The notes: a model not told the origin generated them from the letters alone. A stretch of 64,000 nucleotides of DNA from Acidimicrobiales bacterium (GCA_035536915.1 DATLNE010000044.1:62001-126000), one strand, 5' to 3'; positions 40,038 to 49,094 are shown, counted from the stretch's first letter. A program made the numbers and translations.

Positions 40038-40778
40038 CTGACCATCGATGAGCTCGCCCGCCGCGCCGGCACGACGAGCCGCAACATCCGCGCCTACCAG
40101 GAGCGGGGGTTGCTGCCGCCGCCACGCCTGGTCGGCCGCGTCGGGTACTACGGCGAGGGACACGTCGCCCGCCTCCGCCACATCGCCGAGCTGCTGGAAC
40201 GGGGCTTTTCGCTGGCCTCCATCCGCCAGCTGTTCGACGCCTGGGAACGGGGCTACGGGCTGGCCGACGTGCTCGGCTTCGAAGAGGCCTTGGCCGCGCC
40301 GTGGGAGAACGAGCCGAGCACCTTCCTCGGGGCCGACGAGCTGGCCGACATGTTCGGAGCAGACATGCGGGCCTTGGCGCACGCGGTGCGCATGGGCGTG
40401 CTCGTGCCCGAGCGAGACCGCTTCCGGGTGCCAAGCCCTCGCCTGCTGGCCGCGGCCCGGCAGATGGTGGAGGTGGGCTACCCCATCGGGGCCCTGCTCG
40501 ACGAGGCCGAGCTGCTGACCACGGATCTCGACGAGGTGGCGGAGCGGTGGGTGGCGCTGTTCCGCACCCACGTGTGGGACCCCCACGTCGAGCGCGGCAT
40601 GCCTCCCGAGGAGCTGCAGACGATGACCGAGTTCCTCCAGCGAATGCGCCCGTTGCTCGGTGAGATCGTGGCGCCGCTGCTGGCCCAGGCCATCGAGCGC
40701 AAGGTCTCGAAGTTGACGGCGGCGACCTTCGGCGCCGCTCCCCCGGCGGGGTCGCAGGCGGCGCGACCCCCGGCCTAA
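40038..40778 (+). CDS. MerR-family transcriptional regulator
   Basis: 246 aa from the position used here. The N-terminal HTH is [29 protein letters not shown], then [15 protein letters not shown], as in MerR proteins. The long C-terminal domain (~90-246) is helical with no recognised ligand site. The frame has no ATG, GTG or TTG before the HTH; CTG 40038 is the best local start, and an ATC at 39999, 8 nt after a TACTGT -10, is another option. Target unknown. gpmA starts 10 nt after its stop. Confidence 0.8.
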   Translation: MTIDELARRAGTTSRNIRAYQERGLLPPPRLVGRVGYYGEGHVARLRHIAELLERGFSLASIRQLFDAWERGYGLADVLGFEEALAAPWENEPSTFLGADELADMFGADMRALAHAVRMGVLVPERDRFRVPSPRLLAAARQMVEVGYPIGALLDEAELLTTDLDEVAERWVALFRTHVWDPHVERGMPPEELQTMTEFLQRMRPLLGEIVAPLLAQAIERKVSKLTAATFGAAPPAGSQAARPPA

Positions 40779-40788
40779 CGTCGGCCGC

Positions 40789-41526
40789 ATGGCGACGTTG
40801 GTGCTGCTCCGCCACGGCGAGAGCACGTGGAACCGGGAGAACCTCTTCACCGGTTGGTACGACTGCGACTTGACCACCGACGGCGAGAAGCAGGCCCGCA
40901 ACGGCGGTCGCCTGTTGGCCGAGGCGGGCATCCGGCCCGACGTCTGCCACACCTCGTTGCTCAAGCGGGCCATCCGCACGGCGTCGTTGGCACTCGAGGA
41001 GCTCGACCAGCTGTGGATCCCGGTCAAGCGCCATTGGCGGCTCAACGAGCGCCACTACGGCGCGCTGCAGGGGTTGAACAAGAAGGAGACCCTGGAGCAG
41101 TACGGCGAGGAGCAGTACACCCTGTGGCGGCGCAGCTACGACACGCCGCCGCCCCCGCTGGCCGACGACGACGAGCGCCACCCCCGCCTCGACCCCCGCT
41201 ACCGAGCCCTGCCGCCCGACGTGCTGCCCGCCAGCGAGTGCCTCAAGGACGTGGTCGAGCGCATGCTGCCCTACTGGTACGACTCGATCGTGGCCGACCT
41301 GGCCGCCGGACAGGTGGTGCTGGTGGCCGCCCACGGCAACAGCCTGCGAGCCTTGGTCAAGCACCTCGACGGCATCAGCGACGACGACATCGTCGGGCTC
41401 AACATCCCGACGGGCCAGCCCCTGGTCTACGACCTCGACGAGCGCATGCAGCCCGTCGGGTCGCGCTACCTCGACCCCGACGCCGCAGCCGCCGCCGCCG
41501 AGGCGGTCGCCAACCAGGGCCGCTAA
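40789..41526 (+). CDS. gpmA: 2,3-bisphosphoglycerate-dependent phosphoglycerate mutase
   Basis: 245 aa. It interconverts 3- and 2-phosphoglycerate in glycolysis. [10 protein letters not shown] carries the phospho-accepting His; [21 protein letters not shown] and [11 protein letters not shown] hold the other active-site residues. The length is normal. A perfect 23-bp hairpin follows the stop. Confidence 0.97.
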   Translation: MATLVLLRHGESTWNRENLFTGWYDCDLTTDGEKQARNGGRLLAEAGIRPDVCHTSLLKRAIRTASLALEELDQLWIPVKRHWRLNERHYGALQGLNKKETLEQYGEEQYTLWRRSYDTPPPPLADDDERHPRLDPRYRALPPDVLPASECLKDVVERMLPYWYDSIVADLAAGQVVLVAAHGNSLRALVKHLDGISDDDIVGLNIPTGQPLVYDLDERMQPVGSRYLDPDAAAAAAEAVANQGR

Positions 41527-41531
41527 GCCGC

Positions 41532-41579
41532 TTCTGGTCCGTAGATCCGGCGCCTTGGCGCCGGATCTACGGACCAGAA
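41532..41579 (+). repeat. Palindromic repeat family 2, copy F (likely gpmA terminator)
   Basis: Perfect 23-bp inverted repeat with a 2-nt loop, arms 41532-41554 and 41557-41579, beginning TTCTGGTCCGTAGATCCGG. The outer CTGGTCCG/CGGACCAG is shared with 10044-10093. It sits 5 nt after the gpmA stop and 7 nt before the next gene. Confidence 0.85.
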
Positions 41580-41586
41580 TGCCGGG

Positions 41587-42696
41587 GTGCGAGCGCTCTT
41601 CGTCTGCCAGCCCGCCTACGGCCACTTCCACCCGTTGGTGCCGCTGGCTACGGCGTGTGAGGACGAGGGCCACGACGTGGCCTTCGTCGTGGCGCCGTCG
41701 TTCGTGCCGGTGGTGGAGGCCGCCGGGTTCGAGGCGCTGCCCGCCGGGCTCGACTGGCTGGAGTCGGCTCCCGAGGCGGCGTTCCCGGAGACGGCGGCCA
41801 TGGGGATCGTCGAGTTGGGCGACTTCCTGTTCAACCGCATCTTCCTGGAGCATGCCGCCGCGGCCATGGCGGGCGACCTGCCCGGCGCCTTCGACTCGTG
41901 GGGGCCCGACGTGGTGGTGCACGAAGGCACCGAGTTCGGCACCGTGCTGGCCGCCGACATGGTCGAGGTCCCCCGGGTGACGGTCATCACCGACGCCGCT
42001 TGGCCGCCGCAGAGCCTGGCCCCGTTCTTCGCCCCCACCCTCGACCGGGTGCGGGCCGACCTCGGCCTGGCGCCCGACCCCCACCTGGAGCGGCTGGCGT
42101 CGTGCCTGCACCTGGCCTGCTACCCGCCCTACTTTCAACTGAGCCCGACGCCGCAGTCGTGGTACCCGGACCTGCGACCGCTGCGCCCCGTCCCCTACGA
42201 CGGCCCCACACCGCCGGTCGAGTTGCCCCGCCACGGCGACCGGCCCTTGGTGCTCGTCACCCTGGGCACCGTGTTCGCCAAGCGGGCGGGCGACGTGTTG
42301 CAGGCCGTGCTCGACGGGCTGGCGCAGGAGGACGTCGACGTGGTGACGGCACTGGGCGCCGACAAGTGGGTGCCGGTGGGCGCGGGCGCCCGCCAGGCCG
42401 ACGTCGTGGTGGGCCACGGGGGATGGGGCACGACGATGGCCACGTTGGTGGCGGGCAAGCCGAGCCTGGTGCTGCCCCAAGCGGGCGACCAGTTCTCCAA
42501 CGCCTTCCGCGTCGAAGCGAGCGGTGCCGGGCTACGGCTGCTGGCCCACGCCGTCGACCCCGGCACCGTGCGGCGGGCCGTGCGCGAGCTGCTCGACGAC
42601 CCGCTCTACTTCGCCAACGCCCAACGCCTGCGCCGGTCGATCGAGGCCATGCCCGGCCCGGCCGAACTGGTGCCGGTGCTCACCGCCCTCACCTGA
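41587..42696 (+). CDS. GT1-family glycosyltransferase (MGT/EryCIII type)
   Basis: 369 aa GT-B glycosyltransferase. N-terminal acceptor domain (GHFHPLVPLATA). C-terminal donor domain with VLVTLGTVF, ADVVVGHGGWGTTMATLVAGKPSLVLPQAGDQFSNA (residues ~273-308), the nucleotide-sugar signature of macrolide- and antibiotic-type transferases. Acceptor unknown; it stands alone rather than in a natural-product cluster. GTG or ATG start just after the hairpin. Confidence 0.87.
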   Translation: MRALFVCQPAYGHFHPLVPLATACEDEGHDVAFVVAPSFVPVVEAAGFEALPAGLDWLESAPEAAFPETAAMGIVELGDFLFNRIFLEHAAAAMAGDLPGAFDSWGPDVVVHEGTEFGTVLAADMVEVPRVTVITDAAWPPQSLAPFFAPTLDRVRADLGLAPDPHLERLASCLHLACYPPYFQLSPTPQSWYPDLRPLRPVPYDGPTPPVELPRHGDRPLVLVTLGTVFAKRAGDVLQAVLDGLAQEDVDVVTALGADKWVPVGAGARQADVVVGHGGWGTTMATLVAGKPSLVLPQAGDQFSNAFRVEASGAGLRLLAHAVDPGTVRRAVRELLDDPLYFANAQRLRRSIEAMPGPAELVPVLTALT

Positions 42697-42707
42697 CCCG
42701 CCGCGCC

Positions 42708-42758
42708 GACGTTGCGTACGGATCGCGCTACAAAACGGCGCGATCCGTACGCGACGTC
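42708..42758. repeat. Palindromic repeat family 1, copy D
   Basis: Arms 42708-42728 and 42738-42758 pair over 21 bp with a single T-G position; the loop contains CAAAACG. It lies between the convergent glycosyltransferase and glnB genes, so it can serve as a two-way terminator. Confidence 0.85.
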
Positions 42759-42764
42759 ACGGGA

Positions 42765-43106
42765 TCAGAGGGCGTCGTTGCCCCGTTCTCCCGTGCGGAT
42801 GCGCAGTAGCGACCCGACGTCGACGATCCAGATCTTCCCGTCGCCGATCTTGCCGGTCCCTGCGGCCCGGGCGATGGCGTCAGCCACCTTGTCGGCGTCG
42901 GCGAGATCGGCCACCACCTCGACCTTGACCTTGGGCACGAAGTGGACCTGGTACTCCGCGCCTCGGTACGTCTCGGAGTGCCCGCCTTGGCGCCCGAAGC
43001 CCTTGACCTCGGTGACGGTGACGCCTTGCACGCCGATCCCCTGGAGGGCCTCCCGCACGGCGTCGAGCACATGGGGCTTCACCACTGCAGTGACAAGTTG
43101 CAACAT
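42765..43106 (-). CDS. glnB: Nitrogen regulatory protein PII
   Basis: 113 aa. PII senses ATP/ADP and 2-oxoglutarate and, as GlnK, blocks AmtB. KGFGRQGGHSETYRGAEYQVHFVPK (residues ~35-59) is the T-loop with Tyr51, the usual modification site; GKIGDGKIWI is the C-terminal nucleotide loop. It follows amtB after 14 nt, so glnK would be an equally good name. Confidence 0.95.
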   Translation of the reverse strand: MLQLVTAVVKPHVLDAVREALQGIGVQGVTVTEVKGFGRQGGHSETYRGAEYQVHFVPKVKVEVVADLADADKVADAIARAAGTGKIGDGKIWIVDVGSLLRIRTGERGNDAL

Positions 43107-43120
43107 GGGTTCGTTCCTCC

Positions 43121-44497
43121 TTACGCCGGGGTGAGTGCGGACGGACGGAGCGATCCGTTGCCTGCCTGGCCTGCGCCCACCAGCACGTCCTCCGCGTAAC
43201 CGGGAGCGCCGTGCTCGAGGACGTCGAGGCCTTCCAGTTCCTCTTCAGGACTGACCCGCAGCCCGATGGTGAACTTGATGGCGAGGAACAAGATGCCCGC
43301 CGTCACCGCCACGAAGGAACCCACGGCAGCTACGCCGATGGCCTGGCTCACCAACTGGTCGGTGCCGCCGCCGTAGAACAGCCCGCCCTCTGTGGCGAAA
43401 AGGCCCACTGCCAGGGTGCCGAAGGCACCGCACACGCCGTGCACCGAGATGGCGCCCACCGGATCGTCGACTCGCACCCGGTCGAAGAAGAACACCGACA
43501 GCACCACCAGCACGCCGCAGATGGCACCGATGGCGAGGGCGCCGATGGGGCTGACGGCGAAGCACCCGGCGGTGACGCCGACCAAGCCGGCCAGCATGCC
43601 GTTGGCCGTCATGGCCACGTCGGGCTTGCCGGTCTTCAACCAGATGGTGAGCATCGACATGACCGCGCCCGCCACCGCAGCCAGGGTCGTCGTCAAGGCG
43701 ATGCCGCCGATGGCGCCGTCGGCCGCCAACTCCGAGCCCGGGTTGAAGCCGTACCACCCCACCAGGAGGATGAACGTGCCCAGGATGGCGAAGGGGATGT
43801 TGTGGCCGGGGATGGCCCGGGGCTTGCCGTCGGGGCCGTACTTGCCGATGCGAGCGCCGAGGATGATGGCGCCCATCAACGCCGCCACGCCGCCGGTCAT
43901 GTGCACCAGGGTCGAGCCCGCGAAGTCGACGAACGGCGTCGACAGCTGCGACAGCCAGCCGCCGCCCCACTGCCAGTGCACCACCACCGGGTAGATGAGG
44001 CCGGAGATGAACACGCTGTAGACGAAGTAGCTCTTGAACTTCGTCCGCTCGGCCATGGCGCCCGACACGATGGTGGCCGCGGTGGCGGCGAAGGCCACTT
44101 GGAACACGAACGTGACCGGCACGGTGAGGGTGCCGTACTGGAAGGCCCCGTCGCCGAGGAACCAGCCCTTCCACCCGAAGAAGTCGTTGCCGTCGCCGAA
44201 GGCGATGGCGTAGCCGACGGCAAAGAAGGCCAGCGCTCCGCCGGCGAAGTCCATGAGGTTCTTCATCATGATGTTGGCCACGCTCTTGGCCCGGGTGAGC
44301 CCCGCTTCCACCAGGGCGAAGCCCGCCTGCATGAAGATCACCAGCACGGCCGACAGCAGCACGAACACGTTGTCGAGGTTCGTCTGCACGTCGGCCGCGG
44401 TGGCTTCTGCTTCCTGGGCAAATGCGGGGTCGGCCCCTGACAGCACAAGGGCTGCCGCCAGCGCTCCCGCCGTTCCTATGCGTTTTCTGGTCGTCAT
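43121..44497 (-). CDS. amtB: Ammonium transporter
   Basis: 458 aa. Signal peptide (~1-27, ending AFAQ), then 11 membrane helices: FMQAGFALVEAGLTRAKS, GFAAGTIV-type central helices, WQWGGGWLS and FVDFAGSTLVHMTGG with the conserved channel His. ATG 44497 is chosen for the signal peptide; the frame runs further upstream. Part of the regulator-amtB-glnB operon. Confidence 0.95.
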   Translation of the reverse strand: MTTRKRIGTAGALAAALVLSGADPAFAQEAEATAADVQTNLDNVFVLLSAVLVIFMQAGFALVEAGLTRAKSVANIMMKNLMDFAGGALAFFAVGYAIAFGDGNDFFGWKGWFLGDGAFQYGTLTVPVTFVFQVAFAATAATIVSGAMAERTKFKSYFVYSVFISGLIYPVVVHWQWGGGWLSQLSTPFVDFAGSTLVHMTGGVAALMGAIILGARIGKYGPDGKPRAIPGHNIPFAILGTFILLVGWYGFNPGSELAADGAIGGIALTTTLAAVAGAVMSMLTIWLKTGKPDVAMTANGMLAGLVGVTAGCFAVSPIGALAIGAICGVLVVLSVFFFDRVRVDDPVGAISVHGVCGAFGTLAVGLFATEGGLFYGGGTDQLVSQAIGVAAVGSFVAVTAGILFLAIKFTIGLRVSPEEELEGLDVLEHGAPGYAEDVLVGAGQAGNGSLRPSALTPA

Positions 44498-44543
44498 GGG
44501 AGCGACGGTAAGGACTGGGTGTGTCGTCTCCGTTGTGCCCGCA

Positions 44544-45065
44544 TTACGCCTCATGAACGGCTTGCTGACGCGGACCTGACTCCAGCAGGTAGCCCCGCGA
44601 GCGCACGGTGCGGATGGCCAGGCGCACCGGTTCCAGGCGGCGCCGCAGCCGCAGCATGTGCACGTCGAGGGCGTTGCGCCCGGGCGCGCCGTCGGGCCAA
44701 CCGGCGCGGGCCAGCGCCTCGCGGCTCACCACCCCGCCGAAGCGGCTCACCAACTGGGCGGTGATGCGGGCCTCCACCGGGGGCAGCGGCGTCCAGCGGG
44801 TGCCGTAGCGCAGCACGCCGTGGTCGTCGATGACCGGGGCGGGCTCGGCATGCACAGCCAGCCGGCGGTGCAGTGTGGCCACCCGGGCGCCCACGTCGGC
44901 TTCCTCCGCAGGCACGCGCACCCAGTCCTCCAGGCAGTCGAGGGGCTCGGGTGGGGCGGCATCGCGTTCGACCAGCAGCAGGCGGGGCACCTCGGCCTCC
45001 GCCAATCGGGTCCGTCGGTCTGCATCCTGGGGCCAGCGCACGAAGACGACTTCCACCTTGGGCAC
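44544..45065 (-). CDS. GlnR-like winged-helix regulator with degenerate receiver
   Basis: 173 aa. The C-terminal ~80 residues are an OmpR/PhoB-type winged helix (VSREALARAGWPDGAPGRNALDVHMLRLRRRLEP, residues ~115-148, then IRTVRSRGYLL). The N-terminal ~65 residues are too short for a full receiver and lack the acidic pocket. GlnR of other actinobacteria is also an orphan OmpR-type protein with an atypical receiver. Its place directly upstream of amtB and glnB supports a nitrogen role. The name GlnR is inference. Confidence 0.75.
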   Translation of the reverse strand: MPKVEVVFVRWPQDADRRTRLAEAEVPRLLLVERDAAPPEPLDCLEDWVRVPAEEADVGARVATLHRRLAVHAEPAPVIDDHGVLRYGTRWTPLPPVEARITAQLVSRFGGVVSREALARAGWPDGAPGRNALDVHMLRLRRRLEPVRLAIRTVRSRGYLLESGPRQQAVHEA

Positions 45066-45094
45066 GGTAAGGAGCCCACATTGCGACGTTGTTT

Positions 45095-45116
45095 CCTCGT
45101 CGTGAACTTGACGAGG
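45095..45116. promoter_or_regulatory. Inverted repeat in a divergent promoter region
   Basis: CCTCGTC-N8-GACGAGG, perfect 7-bp arms, between the GlnR-like gene and the cyclic-nucleotide-binding gene. Possible operator for either regulator. Confidence 0.5.
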
Positions 45117-45133
45117 TAAGTAGGTTGTCCCTT

Positions 45134-45559
45134 ATGGCACGCAAAGACGAGAAGCTCGAGCAGCTTGGCCGGATGTGGCTTTTCTCGGCCTGCACCAAGC
45201 GCGACCTGCAGGTGATCGGAAGGACGTCGGACGAGGTGACCGTGCCTGCGGGCAAGGCGCTCACCGAAGAGGGCAGGCCGGGGCACGAGTTCTACCTGAT
45301 CCTCGACGGCGAGGCGTCGGTGCGGCGCAACAACCGCAAGATCGCCACCCTCTCGGCGGGCCAGTACTTCGGCGAGCTGTCGCTGCTCGACCGCGGCCCC
45401 CGCACCGCCACCGTGGTGGCCGACACCGACCTGCGGCTGCTCGTACTCGGCCAGCGCGAGTTCAACGGCTTGCTCGACGAGGTGCCGGGCCTGGCCCACA
45501 AGGTGCTGAAGACCATGGCCACCCGGCTGCGCGACGCCGACGCCAAGGCGTACCACTGA
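45134..45559 (+). CDS. Cyclic-nucleotide-binding domain protein
   Basis: 141 aa, one cNMP-binding beta-roll without an HTH. FYLILDGEASVRRNNRKIATLSAGQYFGELSLLDRGPRTATVVAD (residues ~55-99) contains the phosphate-binding cassette FGELSLL-x4-RTATV, so it may bind cAMP or cGMP. Without a DNA-binding domain it probably acts by protein contact. etfD follows 49 nt downstream on the same strand. Confidence 0.88.
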   Translation: MARKDEKLEQLGRMWLFSACTKRDLQVIGRTSDEVTVPAGKALTEEGRPGHEFYLILDGEASVRRNNRKIATLSAGQYFGELSLLDRGPRTATVVADTDLRLLVLGQREFNGLLDEVPGLAHKVLKTMATRLRDADAKAYH

Positions 45560-45608
45560 GCCTCCCCGTTTTCCCGGAACCTCCTACTCCCAAGTAGCTT
45601 TCCGGCCC

Positions 45609-47867
45609 ATGTCGACTCGCCCCAGCCGACGCCTCAAGCCGTCGCAGATCGCCCTGCTCATCGGCTTCGGGATGGCGCTCGTCACCGCCGGTTCCGGCAT
45701 CGTCGCCGCCCTCGCCCAGGAGCACGACGACTCGCCCGTGCAGCGCGAGGTGTTCCTCAACATCCCCGGCCCGGTGCGGGCGCTCTTCTACACCACGCTC
45801 ACCGTGCTGTTCATGGCCGTGGCGTGGCTGTTCTCGCAGCGCATGCAGAACTGGGAGCGGGGCCGGCCCGACCGCCGGGCCACCACCAAGAAGAACGTCG
45901 GCAAGCGCATGGCCGACTTCCGGGCGGGCGTCTACATGAAGACGTTGATGCGCGACCCGGCCGCGGGCCTCATGCACTCGTGCATCTACTTCGGCTTCCT
46001 GGTGCTGTTCGCCGTCACCACCGTGCTGGAGATCAACCACCAACTGCCGCAGAGCCTCAAGTTCCTGCACGGCGACGTCTACCGGGGCTACGCCTTGATC
46101 GGCGACGTGGCGGGCGTGGTCTTTTTGGTCGGCATCGTGTGGGCCGCGGTGCGCCGCTACATCCAGAAGCCGTACCGCCTGAAGATCAAGACCCGTCCTG
46201 AGGACGGCGTGATCCTCGGCACCTTCTTCGTCATGGGCATCTCCGGCTTCGTGGCCGAGGCTTGCCGCATCGCCCTGCAGGACCGGCCCGACTTCGAGAA
46301 GTGGTCGATCATCGGCTACCCGCTGTCGTCGTTGTTCGACGGCATGGCGTCGCTCGGCACAGTGCACCAGGTGGTGTGGGGCGTGCACCTGGCCACGTTC
46401 ATCGCCTTCCTGATCCTGCTGCCGGTCACCAAGCTGCGCCACATGTTCACCTCGCCGCTGAACATGTACCTGTCGGACCGCGACCGGCCCAAGGGCGCCA
46501 TGAAGCCCATGCCCAACCTGATGGAGACGGAGCTGGAGAGCTTCGGAGCCTCGGTGATCGAGGACTTCACCTGGAAGCAGCTGCTCGACACCGACGCCTG
46601 CACGGTGTGCGGGCGCTGCACCTCGGTGTGCCCGGCCAATGCCACCGGCAAGCCGCTCGACCCCCGCGAGATCGTGCTGAAGGTCGGCCAGGTCATGTCG
46701 GAGTCGCGGCCCGACGGGCCGGTGTCGCCCATCGTGAGCCACGACCCGTCGCTGACGGTGTCGGCCCCCGAGGTGTTCCAGCGCATCAGCGCCGAGGAGA
46801 TCTGGGCGTGCACCTCGTGCAAGGCGTGCGACGAGATCTGCCCGGTCAACATCGAGATCCTCGACAAGATCCTCGACATGCGGCGCTACCTGTCGCTCAT
46901 GGAGTCGAACTTCCCCACCGAGCTGGGCAACGCCTACCGGTCCATGGAGAACTCCGGGAACCCCTGGGGCATGAACCAGGGCGACCGGGCCGACTGGGTC
47001 ACCGCCCTGCCCGACGAGGTGCCGGTGGTCGACGGGTCGTCTCCGTTGGACCACGAGTACCTGTACTGGGTGGGCTGCGCCGGTTCGTTCGACGACAAGA
47101 ACCGCAAGGTCACGGTGGCTACCGCCAAGCTGCTGCAGCGGGCGGGCATCGACTTCGCCATCCTCGGCCCGTCGGAGATGTGCACCGGCGACCCGGCGCG
47201 GCGTTCGGGCAACGAGTACATCTTCCAGATGCTCGCCATGCAGAACATCGAGACGATGAACGGCATGGGCGTGAAGAAGATCATCACCCAGTGCCCCCAC
47301 TGCTTCAACACCCTGGGCAACGAGTACCCGCAGTTGGGCGGCAAGTACGAGGTGGTGCACCACTCGCAGTTCCTCGAGTGGCTGATCGAGACGGGCAAGC
47401 TCGACATGAGCGAGGCCCGCTTGGAGGAGCGGGTCACCTACCACGACTCGTGCTACCTCGGCCGCCACAACGACGTGTACATGGCGCCCCGCAAGGTGCT
47501 CGGCTCGCTCAAGGGCATCGAGATCGTGGAGATGGGCCGCACCGGCACCCGCGGCATGTGCTGCGGCGCGGGCGGCGCCCGCATGTGGATGGAGGAGTCG
47601 ACCGGGAAGAAGGTCAACACCGAGCGGTCGCGTGAGGCCATCGAGACCGGCGCCACCCGCGTGGCCACCGCATGCCCCTTCTGTTACATCATGCTGGACG
47701 ACGGGGTGAAGGAGAACGGGCGCGACGACATCGTCGTGCAGGACATCTCCATGCACCTGCTCGACGCGCTGGAGGGCCGAGGCACTGCCGTGCCTGCATC
47801 GGTGGGCGGGCCCGACATGCACCAGCCCCAGGAGCACGGGGCCGACGACACCGGGGTCGAGGGCTAG
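45609..47867 (+). CDS. etfD: Membrane iron-sulfur oxidoreductase, EtfD-like
   Basis: 752 aa. N-terminal NarI-like membrane domain (about six helices, ~15-290). Then two [4Fe-4S] motifs, CTVCGRCTSVCP (~331) and CTSCKACDEICP (~402), and two CCG-type heterodisulfide reductase domains (QCPHCFNTLG, YHDSCYLGRHN, GMCCGAGGARMWMEE, ACPFCYIML). This layout matches EtfD of mycobacteria, which moves electrons from electron-transfer flavoprotein of fatty acid oxidation to the quinone pool. No ETF genes are in the window. Confidence 0.88.
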   Translation: MSTRPSRRLKPSQIALLIGFGMALVTAGSGIVAALAQEHDDSPVQREVFLNIPGPVRALFYTTLTVLFMAVAWLFSQRMQNWERGRPDRRATTKKNVGKRMADFRAGVYMKTLMRDPAAGLMHSCIYFGFLVLFAVTTVLEINHQLPQSLKFLHGDVYRGYALIGDVAGVVFLVGIVWAAVRRYIQKPYRLKIKTRPEDGVILGTFFVMGISGFVAEACRIALQDRPDFEKWSIIGYPLSSLFDGMASLGTVHQVVWGVHLATFIAFLILLPVTKLRHMFTSPLNMYLSDRDRPKGAMKPMPNLMETELESFGASVIEDFTWKQLLDTDACTVCGRCTSVCPANATGKPLDPREIVLKVGQVMSESRPDGPVSPIVSHDPSLTVSAPEVFQRISAEEIWACTSCKACDEICPVNIEILDKILDMRRYLSLMESNFPTELGNAYRSMENSGNPWGMNQGDRADWVTALPDEVPVVDGSSPLDHEYLYWVGCAGSFDDKNRKVTVATAKLLQRAGIDFAILGPSEMCTGDPARRSGNEYIFQMLAMQNIETMNGMGVKKIITQCPHCFNTLGNEYPQLGGKYEVVHHSQFLEWLIETGKLDMSEARLEERVTYHDSCYLGRHNDVYMAPRKVLGSLKGIEIVEMGRTGTRGMCCGAGGARMWMEESTGKKVNTERSREAIETGATRVATACPFCYIMLDDGVKENGRDDIVVQDISMHLLDALEGRGTAVPASVGGPDMHQPQEHGADDTGVEG

Positions 47868-48190
47868 GTGCGGGGATTCCGGCCCGGGCAGTAGTCGTCG
47901 AGCAGGCGCAGCACGTCGGCCAAGCCGTCTACGCGGACAGCGGCGGACTGACCGTGCACGTGCACGCCCGCCGGGCCGGTGCCGCAGTCGGCGTTGGGCA
48001 GTTCGATGACGACTTCGGCGTCGACGTCGTTGGGCAGGCCGATGGTGACCAGGGCAGCGTCGACGTGCGGGTGGTCCCGGAGGTCGACGATGTCGTCCAC
48101 GTCGGCGTAGCGCAGCACCTCGGCGAGGGCGTCGGCCAGGATGGCGGGTTCCACGGCGATGGCGATGCGCGGCCGGCGCCGGTTGTCCAC
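47864..48190 (-). CDS. Small protein resembling a degenerate receiver domain
   Basis: 108 aa. The N terminus (RIAIAVEPAILADALAEVLR) resembles the first strand and helix of a NarL-type receiver, but the acidic pair and the phospho-Asp are missing. Its stop overlaps the etfD stop on the other strand, and it is divergent from the NarL-type regulator gene. It may be a decoy or dimerisation partner; this is speculation. Coding is supported by codon bias and position. Confidence 0.55.
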   Translation of the reverse strand: MDNRRRPRIAIAVEPAILADALAEVLRYADVDDIVDLRDHPHVDAALVTIGLPNDVDAEVVIELPNADCGTGPAGVHVHGQSAAVRVDGLADVLRLLDDYCPGRNPRT

Positions 48191-48233
48191 GTGTCCAGTG
48201 AACCCGGCGGCGAGGCGGCGGCGTTCCTCACAT

Positions 48234-48241
48234 TTGATGAA
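48234..48241. promoter_or_regulatory. Half-site shared with the downstream operon promoter
   Basis: TTGATGAA, 8 nt upstream of the NarL-type regulator ATG. Its complement TTCATCAA starts the inverted repeat at 48901. Candidate regulator binding site. Confidence 0.4.
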
Positions 48242-48249
48242 ATGAAGCC

Positions 48250-48897
48250 ATGAGCGCCGCCCGGGTGCTGGTCGTCGAAGACCACGCCATCATCAAACAG
48301 GCGCTGGCCTTGGCGTTGCAGCGGCAGGGCATGACGGTGGAGTTGGCGCCCGACCTGGCCGTCGATGCGGTGGTAGAAGCAGCCACGGCCATGCAGCCCG
48401 ACATCGTCCTGCTCGACTTCTACCTGGGCGACTGCGACAGCCTGCCGATGATCGCCCCGCTGGTGGCGTTGGGCGCACAGGTGATCGTGCTCACCGGCAC
48501 CACCGACCCGCGGGTGCTGGGGCAGTGCCTGGAGCAGGGGGCGTCGGGCATCGTGCCCAAGAGCGAGTCGCTCGACCGGTTGGCCGAGGCCATCGGCGAT
48601 GCCGTCAACGGGTCGTCGGTGATGCGGCCCGCCGAGCGGGAGGCCTTGTTGGAGGCGGCCGAACGGGGGCGGGCCGAGGAGGAGGAGCGGCAGGCGCCGT
48701 TCGCCCGGCTGTCGGCCAAGGAGCGGCAGGTGCTCGCCCACCTGATGGACGGCGAGTCGGCCGAGGAGATCGCTCGGCTGGAGTTCGTGTCGCTGGCGAC
48801 GGTGCGATCGCAGATCCGATCGATCCTGCAGAAGCTCGAAGTGAACTCGCAGCTGGCCGCCGTCACGTTGGCGCAGCGGCTGGGCTGGCGGGCCTGA
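48250..48897 (+). CDS. NarL/LuxR-type response regulator
   Basis: 215 aa. Receiver domain: acidic pair in LVVEDHAI, phospho-Asp in IVLLDFYLGD, Thr in VLTGTTD and Lys in IVPKSES. Output: LuxR HTH at ~150-210 (LSAKERQVLAHLMDGESAEEIARLEFVSLATVRSQIRSILQKL). No kinase is adjacent. It lies directly upstream of the TasA-like operon and is likely its regulator. Confidence 0.9.
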   Translation: MSAARVLVVEDHAIIKQALALALQRQGMTVELAPDLAVDAVVEAATAMQPDIVLLDFYLGDCDSLPMIAPLVALGAQVIVLTGTTDPRVLGQCLEQGASGIVPKSESLDRLAEAIGDAVNGSSVMRPAEREALLEAAERGRAEEEERQAPFARLSAKERQVLAHLMDGESAEEIARLEFVSLATVRSQIRSILQKLEVNSQLAAVTLAQRLGWRA

Positions 48898-48900
48898 CTT

Positions 48901-48918
48901 TTCATCAATCTTGGTGAA
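48901..48918. promoter_or_regulatory. Inverted repeat upstream of the TasA-like operon
   Basis: TTCATCAATCTTGGTGAA, 18 bp with one mismatch, 4 nt after the regulator stop. The half-site recurs at 48234. Candidate operator for the NarL-type regulator. Confidence 0.5.
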
Positions 48919-48982
48919 GTCGCCGCGTCGGGGCCTCCGTACATTGGGCAATCGAGGCAAGCGGAGAGCGAGCCTCACGGGC

Positions 48983-49060
48983 GACGCATAGATCCTTCGG
49001 CCGCAGTTGGTCGCCGAACCGGAGGGGAGCGAGTGGCGAAACCGACGCCCGGTTTCCGTT
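48983..49060 (+). ncRNA. Conserved structured 5' leader motif (copy 1)
   Basis: GACGCA (48983), 20 nt, GGTCGCC (49009-49015), then GGGGAGCGAGTGGCGAAACC ending at 49043. GGTCGCC pairs with GGCG-AA-ACC, as in copy 2. The GACGCA-x-AG segment also recalls the core of c-di-GMP-I riboswitches, but the rest does not fit clearly. It precedes a surface protein gene, as does copy 2. Confidence 0.55.
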
Positions 49061-49094
49061 TGCCAAGTCCACTCGTTTTTGAAGGAGACCAACA

